A stretch of 64,000 bases of DNA from Sinonovacula constricta (lineage: Eukaryota > Mollusca > Bivalvia > Cardiida > Solecurtidae): NCBI GenBank assembly GCA_007844125.1, contig CM017563.1, positions 15,669,663 through 15,733,662 of the forward strand, written 5' to 3'. Under the pieces are notes generated by a model, which was given only the letters and a program-made list of their open reading frames with translations, was not told the DNA's origin and ran no database searches. Position numbers and translations under genes: made by a program. How positions within the stretch are numbered: the stretch's first letter is position 1; each line of letters starts with the position of its first letter. This document shows, in pieces, positions 15,031 through 51,900 of this stretch.

Positions 15031-16849
15031 GCAAAAATGTACAGGATATAAGTGATAGATTTTATTTCTGTCTTTTCAGTATAGTCCCAAATGTAAACTT
15101 GCCAATTGAAAAGCTGTCATAAAAATGAGACACATTCTGAACAGCTTGATTGTTCATGATCATTTTGCAGTGTTTTACTTCCTTTTCTCTGTTTTGCAGA
15201 AACTTTTAATTAACTGTTTATTATAGCTTTGTTTTCATTTCAAATAAATGACTATGTACTTTGCACAGCTACCCTGTTTTGTAGCAGTTTGTTAAATGCA
15301 CGTTCTGATTTCCCAGAAAGATGAGACATGACTTACTTTACAGCCGCTAGCTTGCAAACTAAAAATAATAATCGTCAACTTTGAACAGCACCTACAAGCG
15401 GTTATTAATGACCATTCATGATATAAACAACAGCTTTATGTTGCCATGTCAACAACGAAAATGTAGAGAACAAACTAGTTATTTAACTCACAAAATATAA
15501 AATATATATTAATAAAACGAGGACATTAATAAAAGAAGCCAATACAGCATCACATCAACAACGATGGAGATGCATACTGTACGATGTTCTTAAATAGTGT
15601 TCCTTTACCTAAAATCATCGGCATATTGCTGTAAAGAAATGTCTAAAACACAATTTGTTCTAGTCCCAGTTAAGAACCAGGTAGGATTTTAACATATACA
15701 AATAATAAATACTACTTGAGGGCCAAACTTTGGCTTAAAACGACATAAATAATTCATTTTAAAATACGGAGAAACACACGTTTATGTCCATTTTTTTTTC
15801 TTTTACAATTCACACAGAATATAGAAACAATAAAGCAAAATGCGCATTCTTCTTCTACTACCATTACTCCCACTTCTTTTAAACCTTTAAACCTCTAAAT
15901 AGCTATTGAATCTGGGCAGTCATACACAGTTGTAGCCATTTGTTTGATGGCATATCAATGTATGTGTCCGGTTGCACAATAGCGGAGATAGTATGCTGGC
16001 TTTTCGTGGGGAAACACACATTTCTATTTCTTACCGCTCTTAACACTGGTATTCTTATTCGAAATTGCATTTAATCGTGTTATAGTAAGATTCATATCTT
16101 GCTGTTTAATTAAAACCACATTTGATTTTTTCTATCGGAAAACACAATGGTTTAGTTTGATCTGTCGGGTATATTAGTTGCATTTATGTGACTATATGCC
16201 ATTGCTATTGTTTCTTAATGACTATAAACACATTAACGTTATTGTTCTCTCGACAAAAATCGTCACGAGACATCTACACTTGTGTCGGCTGCAATATTTG
16301 TGAACTGTCAAAGAATCGCCATTTTAGGGAATATGGGACATATGTATTAATTTATATCAGTAGTGGTGTTTTATTTTTCTCTTCAATCGGAAGCTATTAT
16401 CTGTAACTCGTTAGATTTTTATCTCAAACCGATGCGCCGGGACAATAATGACTCCTGTCGATGATTAAGCAATGCGCAATGTTACGCTACTCAATATTAG
16501 TATATCTTACACAAAGAAACCTAATCATGAGCTGATAAAGATTTTTAACCAGTTAGGTATACACTTTTAGTACAGAGGATCTCTTGCTGAACGTTATTAA
16601 GTTCGACATGTGTTCGGACACTAACACAGAAGTCAATCTCAATAACATGCAAACATTGCCACAGGTGTTACCAATATTAAATATCACAAACTCAGATACT
16701 TCCGTCTGCACAATGAATAAGACCAGACATGCGACAAAAACTTAAAATATTTTTTTCTTTATGTATGTTATAAATCCAAGACCATTCAAGAATAAGGCAC
16801 TTTTACTTAGTCATTGCATACAATCAAATGCCTTTGAGCTAGTTGGTAT
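15031..16849. other. Gene-free AT-rich stretch
   Basis: No gene, RNA or repeat recognised. Confidence 0.4.
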
Positions 16850-19480
16850 TGTTGAAACATCATTCGGAATCTGTATCGGTGAATTGGTCCAATGACTACT
16901 GCATCAAACATGTACCTTGTGATGATAGAAGTGAAGGTGGGTGTCCACTTGTCTTCAAATCACATATATTCATCTGATTGCTCCAAGTGCGGATCATGAG
17001 TTTTTTACGTTTAAATATATAGACTTCAACATTGAATTAACAGAAAACACCCAGTACCTTTTGCTATTATATAGAGGCCACCGCCATCAAATCAAATGGT
17101 TTCAATATAAATGAATTTCCTGATCAATACTGACCAAGGTTCCTCTCCAGATGAGCTTATGTTAATGAAAGTTGCATTATAGTTGGAGACCAGATATTTC
17201 ACTTAGACATTCCACAAAGTCGTGACACTGTGCGATTTTGGAGCGTCTTTAATTCTTGTGGTAGGATGGTATCCTGCCTACACATGTAGAACGGTTTACA
17301 CTTGATGTTGTATTTACCATATCTTCAGGTGACATCGTTTCTTATATAGATGTTACTGACCCCGGAATGTCAGATTAATCTGGTAATGATTCGCATGGTC
17401 ATTTCACTTTGACATTTAAAGCAAAGATACCATTGCCACCACCTGTAATAAACATGCTTCTTGAAGAAAAGTTATTGCCATTAATAGGCATTTTTAAGGT
17501 GGCCATTGTATCATCTGATTTACAAAATATGCAACCATGGTCCTCAGATGCTGATGAACTAGAATACAAATAGTTATTTTCTTTTTTAGAGAACAAAGGT
17601 ACATTACGCAACAACACTAAAGTTTCAAAGCCAGTGTGTTCCTGGTACACCGATGAACTACAGGATAACAAATCCCTTCGTCGTGATCTAGTGTGTAAAT
17701 GGCGCGAGTCAAAACTTTATATTGATCAGCATTTATACTAGGAATAATGTGCCCTTTCAAGATTACCAATCATCTTCTTTGGAATTAGCTCAAAACCATA
17801 TTGATTTATTCACAAACAGAATTAAACCCATTAGAGATAATATAAAAACACATATTTCAACAACCAGTATATAGGACACTCTTCATCATCTCAGCCATCT
17901 TTGCCTTCTGATATGACTGATTTCTTTCCGATGTCTGAGCAGGATATTACCCGTATCGTCCAAGAAATTTAAAATAAATCATGAGATCCAATACACACAG
18001 GGTTGTTAAAATCGTGTATTTACGAAATGTTATTACTACTTACAATAACCATCACTACGTCTGTAGATGTTCCAAACGTGTTTAAATGTTCACGAATATG
18101 ATCATTTGTAAAAAAAAAACTGACCTTGACCAAAGTGAGCGTTAAAACAACTCCAGATTTATGTGAATCTTATGTAAAAGATTTAGAAGAAAAAAGAGTA
18201 GACACCCTGCTAGAATGTCATCTATCGTTGAACACCATGCATGAGCTATATCAATCTGAAGTTAAAAATGGCATCATGGAATCCTAAGACAAAAACAATG
18301 TCACACTCTTTATTCTACTTGACCTGACAGGTGCATCTGATACCATTGATTATGTTACGTGGTCGAATAGATACAACACGAGATGTTTTCTAAGGAAAAC
18401 CACTTAAATGGATGCTTTCTTACTTAAGTAAAGAAAGTGATCGATATCATTTGCTATCAGGGGCAGTTTTAATGAGTTACAGTGTGTGGCAGAGCTCAGT
18501 GTTGGTCCAGAAAAGCCATATGTTATGTCTACGAAGCTCGCTGGTGCTATCTGTAAACGTCGCGGTCTACTTCAAGATTTTACACAAATAATTTACAACA
18601 CTACATTCCCTTAAATGCTAGCCAAGATGTTCAAGTAGACGATGTACAACTTGTCGAGTAAGCCTAACAGAACTAGTTTCATAGATCTAAACAGCATGAA
18701 GAACCTATGATGCAATTTCAATAACCATTTCTACATCTTAAATGCAACCTGCTAGTGTCGGAAGAAATTATGAAGCTTTCTTTGAATTTATAATGGAAAT
18801 GGAAAAATCACGTAAACTCAGTGTGTCGATCTTGTAATGAACAACTTAGACGAATATGTCATATATGGCAGTACCTTAAAAACCTTTGTAACGCAACAAA
18901 AAGTATCCTTAACAAATTCGGTACATCCCGAGTAGGCTACTGCAATTCATTATATGGATTGTCTAAAACAGTAGCAAGTAGTGTGCAAACTACCGCCGCT
19001 AGAATTGTTACTAGAACATCGCAATTCAATGACATAACATCTTTCTTGATATAATTGCGCTAGTTGCCTATAGAATACAATATATTATGTTATGTCTTAC
19101 GTACAAGCCACTGCACGATCAATCACCGGGGTATACCCAATCAGTGTTCGAAATATACAGACCTAGCCATGTACGTACATCTCAGAATGAGTCACGGACA
19201 CGTGTCGTACCTAGCAGTAAAATCGTGTGGTATGCTGACAAATGCTTTACTGTTAGTGCTTCACAACTCTTAAACTCGATGCCAGTATCACTATGCTAGT
19301 CTAGCAATCTTTGTTCGACACTATGCTAATAATAAAAATGCCAGTATGTTCTTCTCCTTTACTTGAAATGACTGTTGGTTGAAATTGTTTCATATTCAAA
19401 AGGAGTATTTTACTATCTTAATCAAATCGGTTCCATGTTTAATTAAAGTTATATATGGTATTTTGTTTTATCTTATTAAA
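16850..19480 (+). mobile_element. Decayed LINE (CR1/L2-like, EN-RT)
   Basis: Fragments of a non-LTR retrotransposon polyprotein occur in the expected order but in shifting frames with many stops. Near 17050 there is a YRPPPSK-like endonuclease segment. At about 17180-17360 a GDxxxHxDxPQSRDTVRFW segment is followed by a DVTDPGMSDH-like endonuclease segment. Near 17980 is a DPIPTGLLKSCIYEML-like RT entry; near 18305 a VTLFILLDLTGASDTID-like stretch matches the LLDLSAAFDTVDH box of RT. At 18880-19300 come a TSRVGYCNSLYGL segment, a TAARIVTRTSQ segment, a YKPLHDQSPGY segment and an EIYRPS segment, all typical of the C-terminal region of CR1/L2-type elements. Clade is by resemblance only. The element is dead. 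Confidence 0.85.
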
Positions 19481-21751
19481 ACTACTTATGATATCATCAG
19501 GTCTAGCTGCCACCATAACGATATTTTAAACTGTATTTTAAACACGTATTATTATCTAATGTATGTTTCAGTTAGCTTATTCCTTCTTCAAATGTTTGTT
19601 TGTTTTTTACTGTGTTTTCAATTAATTGTAAAGCACTTTTGAACGTGTATGTATAAATAAACAAGTGCTATATAACTTTGGTGTATGATACAAACTAATA
19701 GGAGAAACCTGTTTATGACTCCTGCTATAACTAACTATGGTCAATATCTATAGAAGATCACTCAAGCAAAATACGCTTTAACTCAGACCACCTCAAAAGA
19801 GAAAATATTAGTTTTTATGGGCCATACCGTTAAATCGGCTAAAGGGAGCACATTAATCAATAGAATTGATGAGACATACACAAAGTTTATGCAAAGTCTA
19901 TGGCGATTTAGGAAAGTATCTCTCCAAGCAGAAAATAACTATTATTTTGGACTGCTTTGTGACAACCCAGTTGGAAACGTATTTTTATCATTGTGTTCTA
20001 TTCGTTTAAAACTCCACATCCCCTATTCCACTGTAATAGAACTGACATGATTGGCGATGACGTGTCAAGTCTATGAGTTACGGTTTACTTTCCTCTGTTA
20101 CTAACCGAGCAAACGTTTAAAGGGAAAATTTAAAAAATAAACTACGTGAGTATAATTATTTTGTTTAAAAAGACATTTTTATTTTCCCATTTTTAATATT
20201 CGGACCAGCTATCTGATAGGAACTTTAAAATGCCTCAAATCCAGCTCTTTTAAAACGAATCACAATACGATTGTGAAACATGTCACACGCAAAGTCCTGT
20301 TTGATTATCTCAAAATGAGATCTGGTTTTATTTGATTTCAATAGCTAATCTGCAAAATGCTTAAAGCTGTTTTGAAATAAGTATTGTTTGGCCGATCAGA
20401 GTGTATGTTGTAACCAAGTACCCATAAGGACAATGGCATGCTAGTTAGTGTAGTAAACCTACATGGGACTAGACGGGACTAGAGAAGATCTAACAGGCTA
20501 GTAATTCAGTGTCGCTATCCTTTTCAAATGAAGGTGGTGTTTAATTGTGGTGAGTACAACATTGATCATTCTTGTAAAAAATATATTTGTAGTGGTTGTT
20601 TTCATTTTCTCATTTACAAAACAAAAACACATTTGGCATGAATTTAAGCGAATTTCCTTTTCAAAGGGAATATCAAAGAGAAACTTGACTGAGGCTAGAC
20701 GAGATTTTACAGGACAGTTACTAGTGTTGCCAACCTTTGTGGATGAAGGAGGCGTTATGTGCAAAACTTAGCTTGGGATTGGATAAGGGGTCAGTCAGGT
20801 CAAGGCCAAGGTCAATCTTACTAAAGATGGTAAAAAAGGTTTTCGCTCAATAACTTTAGTTTGGATAAATCCAATCTTGCTGAAACTTTGCTTGTATGAA
20901 GACCTAGCTTGTCATTGGATTTGTTAAACCATTGAAAACCTGGTTTCGTGACATGGCAACGTTTCTTGTTTGACGATAGCGCCGGTGCGCGAGCTCACGT
21001 GGTCTGTTGGTTAAGTTGCAATATTGCTGTACATAAGTTCGATGATTTGCATTCCGGTCAGAGAGAAGCTTTACTGTCAAAGGTCATACAGCTGACCTAC
21101 GATGCACCGGTAATTAAATAGACATGTGTCTAATGTCTTCCTCTGCTAATGAACTACACGTCGTTTTACCGAACAAAGCTATATTGATGTTTGTATCTTA
21201 AAATGATATGTTTCTAATACATTGTCGAAACGGCTTATAGTTTTATTTTATTTTCTTAAACTGGATGATTGTGATATCAATGGATAACGTGATTAACAGG
21301 ATTCATCATCGATAACTGTATCCTGTGATATTTAATTCTGTTTTACCGAGACACACTGTTTATGTATATCATCAGTGTTCAGCTTGTGACACATATTAAT
21401 AAGAATATTAACAATGTAAGTTGGCGTCATGTTTTAATGTCAGTTATCAGGGAAATGGCTTATTTGAAATGTTGAAATTATTTATTGGTTAAACGGCACG
21501 GAGTCTAATATTAGCATCTGAAAAGTACATATATTGGTTAAGAAAATATAAAAGACAATGCCGTACCGTATATATCTGATATCCTTTTCATGTCACGAAG
21601 TTTATTCCAGGTTTACTTACGGTTTCTGGTTCCATGTTTCGGTAACCCCCCCCCCCCTGATCTGCTTGTTGACATGTTTTAATTTTTATGAGAAGTGTAA
21701 ACATATGTTATATTCATTGGTGTAGGCAAAGAATAAACCGTTACACAGAAA
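19481..21751. other. Intergenic stretch upstream of HSPA12-like gene
   Basis: No coding exon recognised. A degenerate dispersed repeat lies at 20.77-20.92 kb. An acceptor-like ttcattggtgtag ends at about 21724, 28 bp before the start codon, so the 5' UTR may be spliced and the true promoter farther upstream. I could not identify a TATA box or a clear heat-shock element. Confidence 0.35.
20770..20925 (+). repeat. Common mollusc-type dispersed repeat fragment
   Basis: It contains a ggtcaaggccaaggtca tract followed by ttactaaagatgg, then ttcgctcaataactt-agtttggat and ttgctgaaactttgc. I recognise this as a phrase recurring in bivalve non-coding DNA. I see no second full copy in this window, so the call rests on memory of the pattern. 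Confidence 0.4.
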
Positions 21752-44370
<22,619 letters not shown>

Positions 44371-44588
44371 AGGTCCGATTTTAAAGAATTTGAAAACTAT
44401 ATATAGAAAAAAACATGGTTTGTAACGTTTGTCAAGTACTTGTATTTAGTTTTTATTAAGTATGTGTGTTTTATTATATCTGAACTCTTTGTCTATCTCT
44501 CTGTCAATAACAAAACACAATATTGGTTGCTCTGATTAAATGTTTGGAACGTTGTTCTGTGGTCTAGTAGTGGGAGGACGATGACGTT

Positions 44589-44594
44589 AATAAA
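44589..44594 (+). promoter_or_regulatory. Candidate poly(A) signal AATAAA
   Basis: First AATAAA after the HSPA12-like stop codon, about 220 bp downstream. AT-rich context makes chance occurrence likely. Confidence 0.35.
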
Positions 44595-46679
44595 GTTAAC
44601 GATCATCAAGAACCTGATATGACGTTCCAGATCCATAACCCACGTGTCGATCACACCATTTCTTTGCATGATAATGCACACATTTGTGCTTGAATACTGA
44701 TGTAGATAGAACGAGATAGAATTTCAAATGGGACAATTTGACTGTGAAAAGCACATACATGAACGGGTGATACGTAGAAGAGCACAACTACATGCATATT
44801 GGACATATGCAAATACTGGAGAAATGGCAAAGGCTTAATGCACGAAACCTAGAATGAAATGTGTTTTTTTTGGTTTGATTTGATTGTTATAACATTTTAC
44901 AAATCATTGCTAAATCTTACTTGCCTTTTGAGGGTTTAAACACGTATTAATATATCTGGCAATAATGTCATTTTTTACGTTTTTCAGCCACAAAAGGGGA
45001 ATTAATGCATAACCCATGCATACACAATTTCGTTGTTTGATTATCCTCGAATGCTTCCTGAAAGTAAGTGAGCATATCATCAAACACAGGATTGCAAGAC
45101 ATAACGAAATTAACGTTGTAAATAATTTGGTATGTCAATTTAATTCCATAATATTTAATCAATTAATGTTTGCTAGAGAAGCCCACATCCACATTTTCAC
45201 AAGACACGGCTTTGTATTTTTTATATGTGTGAACACTAAATTATTTGATAAAATGCTGTTTTATTAAAATGGGCATTTACTTATTAGAATAGTTTTGTAA
45301 CCCTTAAAATTAATACAAGAAAAATACATACCTACATCATTTTAAATACACACTGTATAAGTATAAACATTGAGTAACCGTTATGATTATGGTATGTTTG
45401 CTTTACTCTTCGACAATCGCGACCTATACAACCATTGTTTCTAGAGATTACTTTTAAACGTGCTAATGTGACATTTGTGACAAAAGTTTGTTTTCCTTAT
45501 AAATAATTTGTGTGTATCACCATTGTGTACTGTTTTGTAAACCTTTTTCAAATAAAGGCGTGTATTGGTTCCTGGTTATTTGTTATTTTCTCTGGTTGTT
45601 AACATAGTTTGCATGCTCATAACTAAAAATCTTTAGCGACTTTAATGCATATAGATCTAAATCAAGTGATAATCGCAATTATTACTCGTTGCTTATTATT
45701 TAAGTTGCGAATTATATTTTTTCTCTTGAACTTGTGACGGTTGACTAATACACGCCTAAGAATATTGTAAGAAGAGTTTAGGTGGGAACCTTGTACTTCC
45801 TCTTGCGCCTTCATTATTACACTATTTCAATGATAACAAGAAAAGTCATGTATGTGAAGCATCAAAGGCGACGCAAAAAACAACAACAGATAAACAGTTT
45901 AAAGCAATATGGGATCAGTAACAAAGATGTATTGGAAAAGTTATGTTTTTATTTTAATGTTTTAAGTGAGCTTTTAATGTTGAGAAAAAAATATTAAAAA
46001 CGTTCATTCCTGAGACCATAGAATGCTATAAAACAAAATAAAAACAAACTCGACACCACTAAATAGATTTTCCAGGATGTTACATATGTAAAAAGAAGTT
46101 GCCTTATTAGTATAAAAATAACTACAAAACTTAAGTGTACATGCATATATTGCACAAATGCTGCAGCTTAACATTTCACAAATAAGTATTGTTCAGATAG
46201 CATTTTCTGCAATGTTTTTTCTTCCTTAGAATCTTATTTTTATTTTAGAGTTGTTTTGTAAGGAACTTGGATAATGTATACAAGGAACAATTCGTATTAC
46301 CTTCTAAACTTAACCGACCTCAAACATTTACAGTGAAATGGATGAAGACAAAATGAGAGAAACAGTAAATAACGAAGTATATCCTTAATCCCGAATAAAA
46401 AAAACGCTTTAACAAATCAATTTTATTATGTAAGTATGTTTATAATCACACAGTGAACAGGCATTAAGAATACATCTTAATAAAAGTTGCTGTCAAGTGA
46501 AAGTTACTATGTCATTCAATAAGGACATAACTACTATAACAATGTTCAACCTGACTTTATAATGAAAAACAGTTTTTAACTATTATCCAAGATAGAAACA
46601 GCTATTTAGTAAATATGGGTGCAAAGAATGAATAAGTCTGAACATATTCGGTTTTGCAAAATGTACGTGTAATAAATGT

Positions 46680-46970
46680 CTTAAACAAGTAACGAAATCA
46701 CTTGTCATATCGGGTGTAGGGTTTGAATTAGGAACCATCCGATCCAGTGTTCATACCATATTGACGACGAACACTTCAAGCATGTTATAAATGCTTCCTT
46801 GATTTGGTGCAATTAATCATCATAATCTTTAACAATATCCTTTTGAAAATTTGCCGTGACTAGGGCTTGAATTTGAAACCCTCCGATCCAAAGTCCAAAA
46901 ACAAAATCTCTTGACTCAAAACATTTCATAGATGCTATAAGAGCATTCTTGCATACTGATAGCACTGACA
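46680..46970. repeat. Degenerate tandem doublet, about 170-bp spacing
   Basis: gtagggtttgaattaggaac followed by catccgatcca-tg (about 46707) parallels ctagggcttgaatttgaaac followed by cctccgatccaaag (about 46860), each followed by a tcataaatgct-like end. The first part resembles a reversed B-box, so decayed tRNA-derived repeats are possible. Confidence 0.4.
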
Positions 46971-48429
46971 ATGTGATTTTTACATTAACACGGACCTTAC
47001 AGAAAAAGTTTATGTATGTTGCGAGTATCTTTAAATGGTTGCATAAACTTTGCATATAAAGTCAGATTCCACTGCGCACAATCAATGGACCGTTCAGAAC
47101 AGGCATTTACGGATATGTTTAGTTGCTAAAAGATAATCTCAGTTTGAGTTTGGTAACATGCAATCCGAACATCGAAGGACGTACATAAAATTTACAGACA
47201 AAAACATAAATAAATAAATAAATAAGTAAATGAATAAAACAGAAAACCGTTTACAGACTTAGGGTTATAATGTACGCAAAACAAACCTTTCACGTGTGCA
47301 AATTTCAATGAAAGTTTCAGAAATAGGCGTCGCCCTCCAGCGCTTCATCAAACATATTCAAACTATTGTTTTTTCTGTAATAGTAAAAGCCATGCCATAT
47401 TTTACTCATGTAGAAAACCTGGATTATAATAACTTTGCAAAATGTTCGTTTGAGATATATGGTAAAGATTTAAACCTATTTAAAAAACATAACTGATTGT
47501 CAGCGCTGCTGTCTAACCATGCTTGACAAATGCCGAAGCAGGGTAATCCCAAATATCAAAGCGGCCTTTAATTGTGGATATGTTATATTCCTTTAATATA
47601 CTCTCCTAAACGGACCACTTAAACAATGACCTATACAAATACTGTGTGCGTAAGTCTGCACCTTCCACCACTCTATGTTACACTTTAGCCCGCAAATGAA
47701 GCTCAAGAGCGGCATTTGGAAGTCTTCGATAATGACTGCGTCACCTCTGACTTCCACCGCCACCCCACATTATAACTTTTAAAACGGATCTTCATATTCA
47801 CCAACGTAGGGTAAAGGCATTCAACCACGGTAAAATCGTGTTACTGCCAGAACATTATCGACAAATTAAAAATCTAAACGTAAAAGTAAAGTCATTTTAA
47901 ATTTAGGTTAGTTGTACAGCGTTTTATTAATTGCAGAACATGTGGTTGACTGAATTTGCAAACACACAATGGATAAGTCTCACTCAAAAATATACGAATT
48001 GGAGATGTTAATGTAATTTTCCTTAATAATTAAAGTGCATTTACTACTTAAATTTAAAAAATAAGTGCATCTACATTTTATAAATTTTGTTGATGCACAC
48101 ATACACATAATAGACATCCGAAAGAATTGTCACCATGCCAGATTAGTTCAATGCCTCTGAATGCGATAAAGAAGACAAAAATTGATATGGTAAATTAACT
48201 TTAAAAGGCCTCGTTTATGTACAAACATAAACAATCCGGTTAATCATTTAACTGACCTTGTGTGCTATGATGTTAGTTTCATTAAACACCATGTCCATTT
48301 ACATTATTGTAACACTAGAATTCGCGCGTCTTGTAGCATTACGATTTACTTTGTATATCAAGTCAACTTGTGGAACCTGTCTGATTATGTTATTTGTCAA
48401 AGTTATTCATAATTTAATCAAACATATCT

Positions 48430-48920
48430 TTTTTCAATATTTACGTTTGAATCCAAATTTAAAGCGCAAAAAATATTAACGACTGTTCTCTTTTGAAGAC
48501 AGAAATGAGTGTTTTACAGAATATATACACTATAAAAATATAAATAAACATTCGATACACCATTATATTTGTATTTTTATTTCAATTAAAACACTGTCTT
48601 TTTTCTGCGTACGTTAGTAAAACATGTTTGCAAGAAAGGATAGCATAAGGTGCCGAGATATATTAGTCCATATGTTTATAATCACACATATCCCGTTTAA
48701 ATATTTACGTTAGAAAGCGCAAGTAATAATTAACGACTGTTCTTGTTTGCAAATAGCAATGAATGTTCTACTGTCTATATACACTTTAAAGAATGTTCAA
48801 ACATTCTATACCATTGCAGTTCTACTTCAATTAATACACTGTCATTGTTTTCTGTGTCCGTTGATTAAACATGTTTGGATAAAAGACGCTCCTTAGGTGC
48901 CTATATTTATTAGTATGGTT
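48430..48920. repeat. Local duplication of about 260 bp at the end of the right arm
   Basis: atttacgtt-ga followed by aaagcgcaa, attaacgactgttct and cactgtc-tttttctg-gt occurs from about 48440 and again from about 48705. Only one such unit exists in the left arm (13.2-13.43 kb), so this duplication arose after the arms separated. Confidence 0.65.
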
Positions 48921-51900
48921 TATTCACTTTTGAAATTGCTACATATGACGGCCTCGAGAAAGACATCAGCGTGAGAAGTATTGAAAACCTGTGGCGAATA
49001 CCTGAACATGTCTGCAGTAATGCGGGTGTATACTCGACAGTCTAGAACATTTTCTGTATTTATTCGGTGTACATTGCTACCATCAGAAAAAAATGAGCAA
49101 ACAAATTGCATTCAAAAACTTGTCTTGGTCTTTAATAGTTTGCTGATTATCTGTTGTACTTAAAGCTCTCTCGGGATAAACATTTTTCCCTCTACTTGTT
49201 TTATAGACCTTTCTTTCTCATAAAACAGAACTTTATCAGTCGAAAAATACTTTTGAATCATAGAAAGGAATACATGAACAACATTTTCGTTGAAGTGAAA
49301 AATAGATTTTAAGATTTTAACCTAAACAATCCTACTTGATATTGTTATCAAAAAAGTTAACTTATTGTTGTGTTTGTTTGTTTTAAAGCTATCACAGGGA
49401 TCATTTATCCTAACACTATCGACGTCCAGCTATTTGGTGGACTAAGATCCGAGGCAAATGTGTGGGTAGAACCACCGGCGCGCAGCAAGCCAGCTGGAAG
49501 ACCTTCCGCACATTAGTTTTTCGCCCCGAACCAGACTGGGACCCCCACGACAGGAGGGTTAGCACTCATAGTATCTACAAATCGGCGACACTACCTACTT
49601 TAACCTTAAGTATATCGAAACTCCATTAGAATAGCTTCCGTTTTAAGGACTTTCATCTATATAAATGTTCTGTACAGCATCGCCCTAATGTCTAAGTTTA
49701 AGTGCGTATTGGATGATAACCATGTACATTGTTCTCACTGATTTGTGTCTATGAAATCAGGTTCGGATATTTAACCCATTAATGGTTAATAATATACAAC
49801 ATAGTTGCTCAATTCGACGCCTCTTTTTGTCTGTTCCTGCCAGTGACAGTGTTTCATACTGGATCTTTGACGTGGCATCCCTTGCCTTTTGGGTCTGGTA
49901 GATTATACCCATCGTGCGCCGAGTATCTCGACACTTGATTTACTAGTTGAACTCCTACGCCAAATTTGGAGTTTTCAGTTCCTCTGATATGCCCAGTGAT
50001 TTTTTCTTAACCTAGTTATCAGGTGACTAATAATAAAGCTTCGTGCACATACTGGGGTTGGGGGCAGGGGTGGGGGTGGATCAGAATGGAAACAAAACTG
50101 TAACACTAAATTATCAATCAACAGAAAACACACATCAGCTGGATATCTATTGATCATATCAAAAACAATACTGGTCGGCTCAAGATCTTTCTCTAATTCT
50201 TTGGTTATAATATGTACACTAAAGTAGATCACGGCGTTTATTTATTGCAAATGTATGTAATGAAAAGCCTCATTGAGGCGTCTTTAATACACACAATTGT
50301 TAGTGGGGGTATGTATAGAGGGTCTTTAAGTGTATACAGAGAAAGCAAATTACATGCCATTACCTAAATTTCATTTCGTTAATGTTAATTGTTTATTTCA
50401 TTGCCGAGAGCATAAATTATTACTTTGTAATACAATGAATTCAGTTGGGTTATATACACGTTACAGATTGATCACCCAAAAGGTGTGTCTTATTCATATT
50501 TGCATCATTGTATTACAAAAAGACAAACGGTTGTTTGCTTTCGTATGCCGCTATAAGTTTATATATCTGCGATACTCATCACTTACTTAGCTACTTACTT
50601 TCTTGTAATGTGGTTTAAAAGTATACACAGCCTCGTGTATTTTATCGATACCCCGCTGTATTTTAGGCTTCCACTAAGCCAAACGTTCGGCATACGGAAC
50701 GAGGTTGTCTAGGTAATGTCTTGAGCAATGCTTCTGTTAACCATTGATTTATTGAGAACATTAATTATGAAGTGATATTTATTTTTTGCATTTTATATTG
50801 TTGGCATGTAAATTTCTGTATCCCCCCCCCCCAAAAAAAAAACAACAACAACAAAAAAACAACATTAATAGTGTGTCTTAGGTGGACCAGGGGTGAATTG
50901 TGGTGCTGTTTCAAGACGACTCTACTCTAACTAACGGCAATACGATTATTATTCTCCTTTATTACAAACACACTTTCATTGACATAATTACACACAGTTA
51001 TAAAAGCATGTATTACTGCTCGGATTCTATCAGTATTTAAATCAAACACGCGATCTTTTTTCTACTACATGCGATCATTTATGAAGGGAATTGTTGTTTA
51101 TATTATAATTTTAAATGATTAATTCAATAGTTATAACTAGACATGAATTTATGAAGATTAAACTTTACATGGCATGAACGGATTTACTAAAGATGTGGCC
51201 AAGAATGATTACGAAGCAGAAGACGTGAATGCATGTCTTAAAAAGTCGTTTTCATTGTGCACATTTAAACACGTTTAACAGTGTTTACATAACCACCTTC
51301 AAGGTCCACTTAATGTTTACGTTATTCAAAATTGCTGTGAGCGTTGAATTGTAGGCCAAGAGTGCGCCTTTCATATCAAGATGACATTTTGAGATCTTTA
51401 ACTGAACATTATTGACACTGTGCAACCGTGTGCTATAAATAAAACATTTGATCATTCTACAATTGTGCTGAGACACCTGACTGAAACATTTTAAATATTG
51501 GGTTGATAAATCAGACAGTATTCAAATGTTCACCTTGACGCGTTTAAAATGTGCTAGCAGACAGTTGATCGAAATGCTAAAATAGGATTCATGAAATAAA
51601 GTGTTTTGTATCCGCATATTGGTAATCATGTACTTTATTTGAATATCGTCCCGCTAATTTAAATATAAGATACAGATAAAAAAATAACAAAAAAATAATT
51701 TGTAAAAATAATTTAGCCCTAAAAGATTAAAACACACTATTACTTTTGTATTTTAACAGACTTAATCGAAACGAAGATCTTTAACAGATTTTATATTAAA
51801 ACTGCCATTATGTTAATGTTGTGGTGCATTTGGGCTCTCTTAACAAATTAATCCAGTTCGGAAACAATATGTATGTTTAGCGATTCGATGATTCTCAAAA

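Larger units (their letters stand above)
44371..48429. other. Gene-free AT-rich stretch downstream of HSPA12-like gene
   Basis: It holds the HSPA12-like 3' UTR (length unknown), a candidate poly(A) signal, a degenerate doublet at 46.68-46.97 kb and an (AATA)n patch at about 47203-47236. No gene recognised. Confidence 0.4.

Noticed and set aside
18821..19299. Overlapping open frames of 69-77 codons as host genes
   Set aside because: They are C-terminal RT-region fragments of a dead CR1/L2-like LINE.
20990..21075. Possible tRNA-derived SINE head (cacgtggtctgttggttaag with gttcgatgatttgc)
   Set aside because: A-box partly fits, but no proper B-box arm, no body shared with other copies and no TSD.
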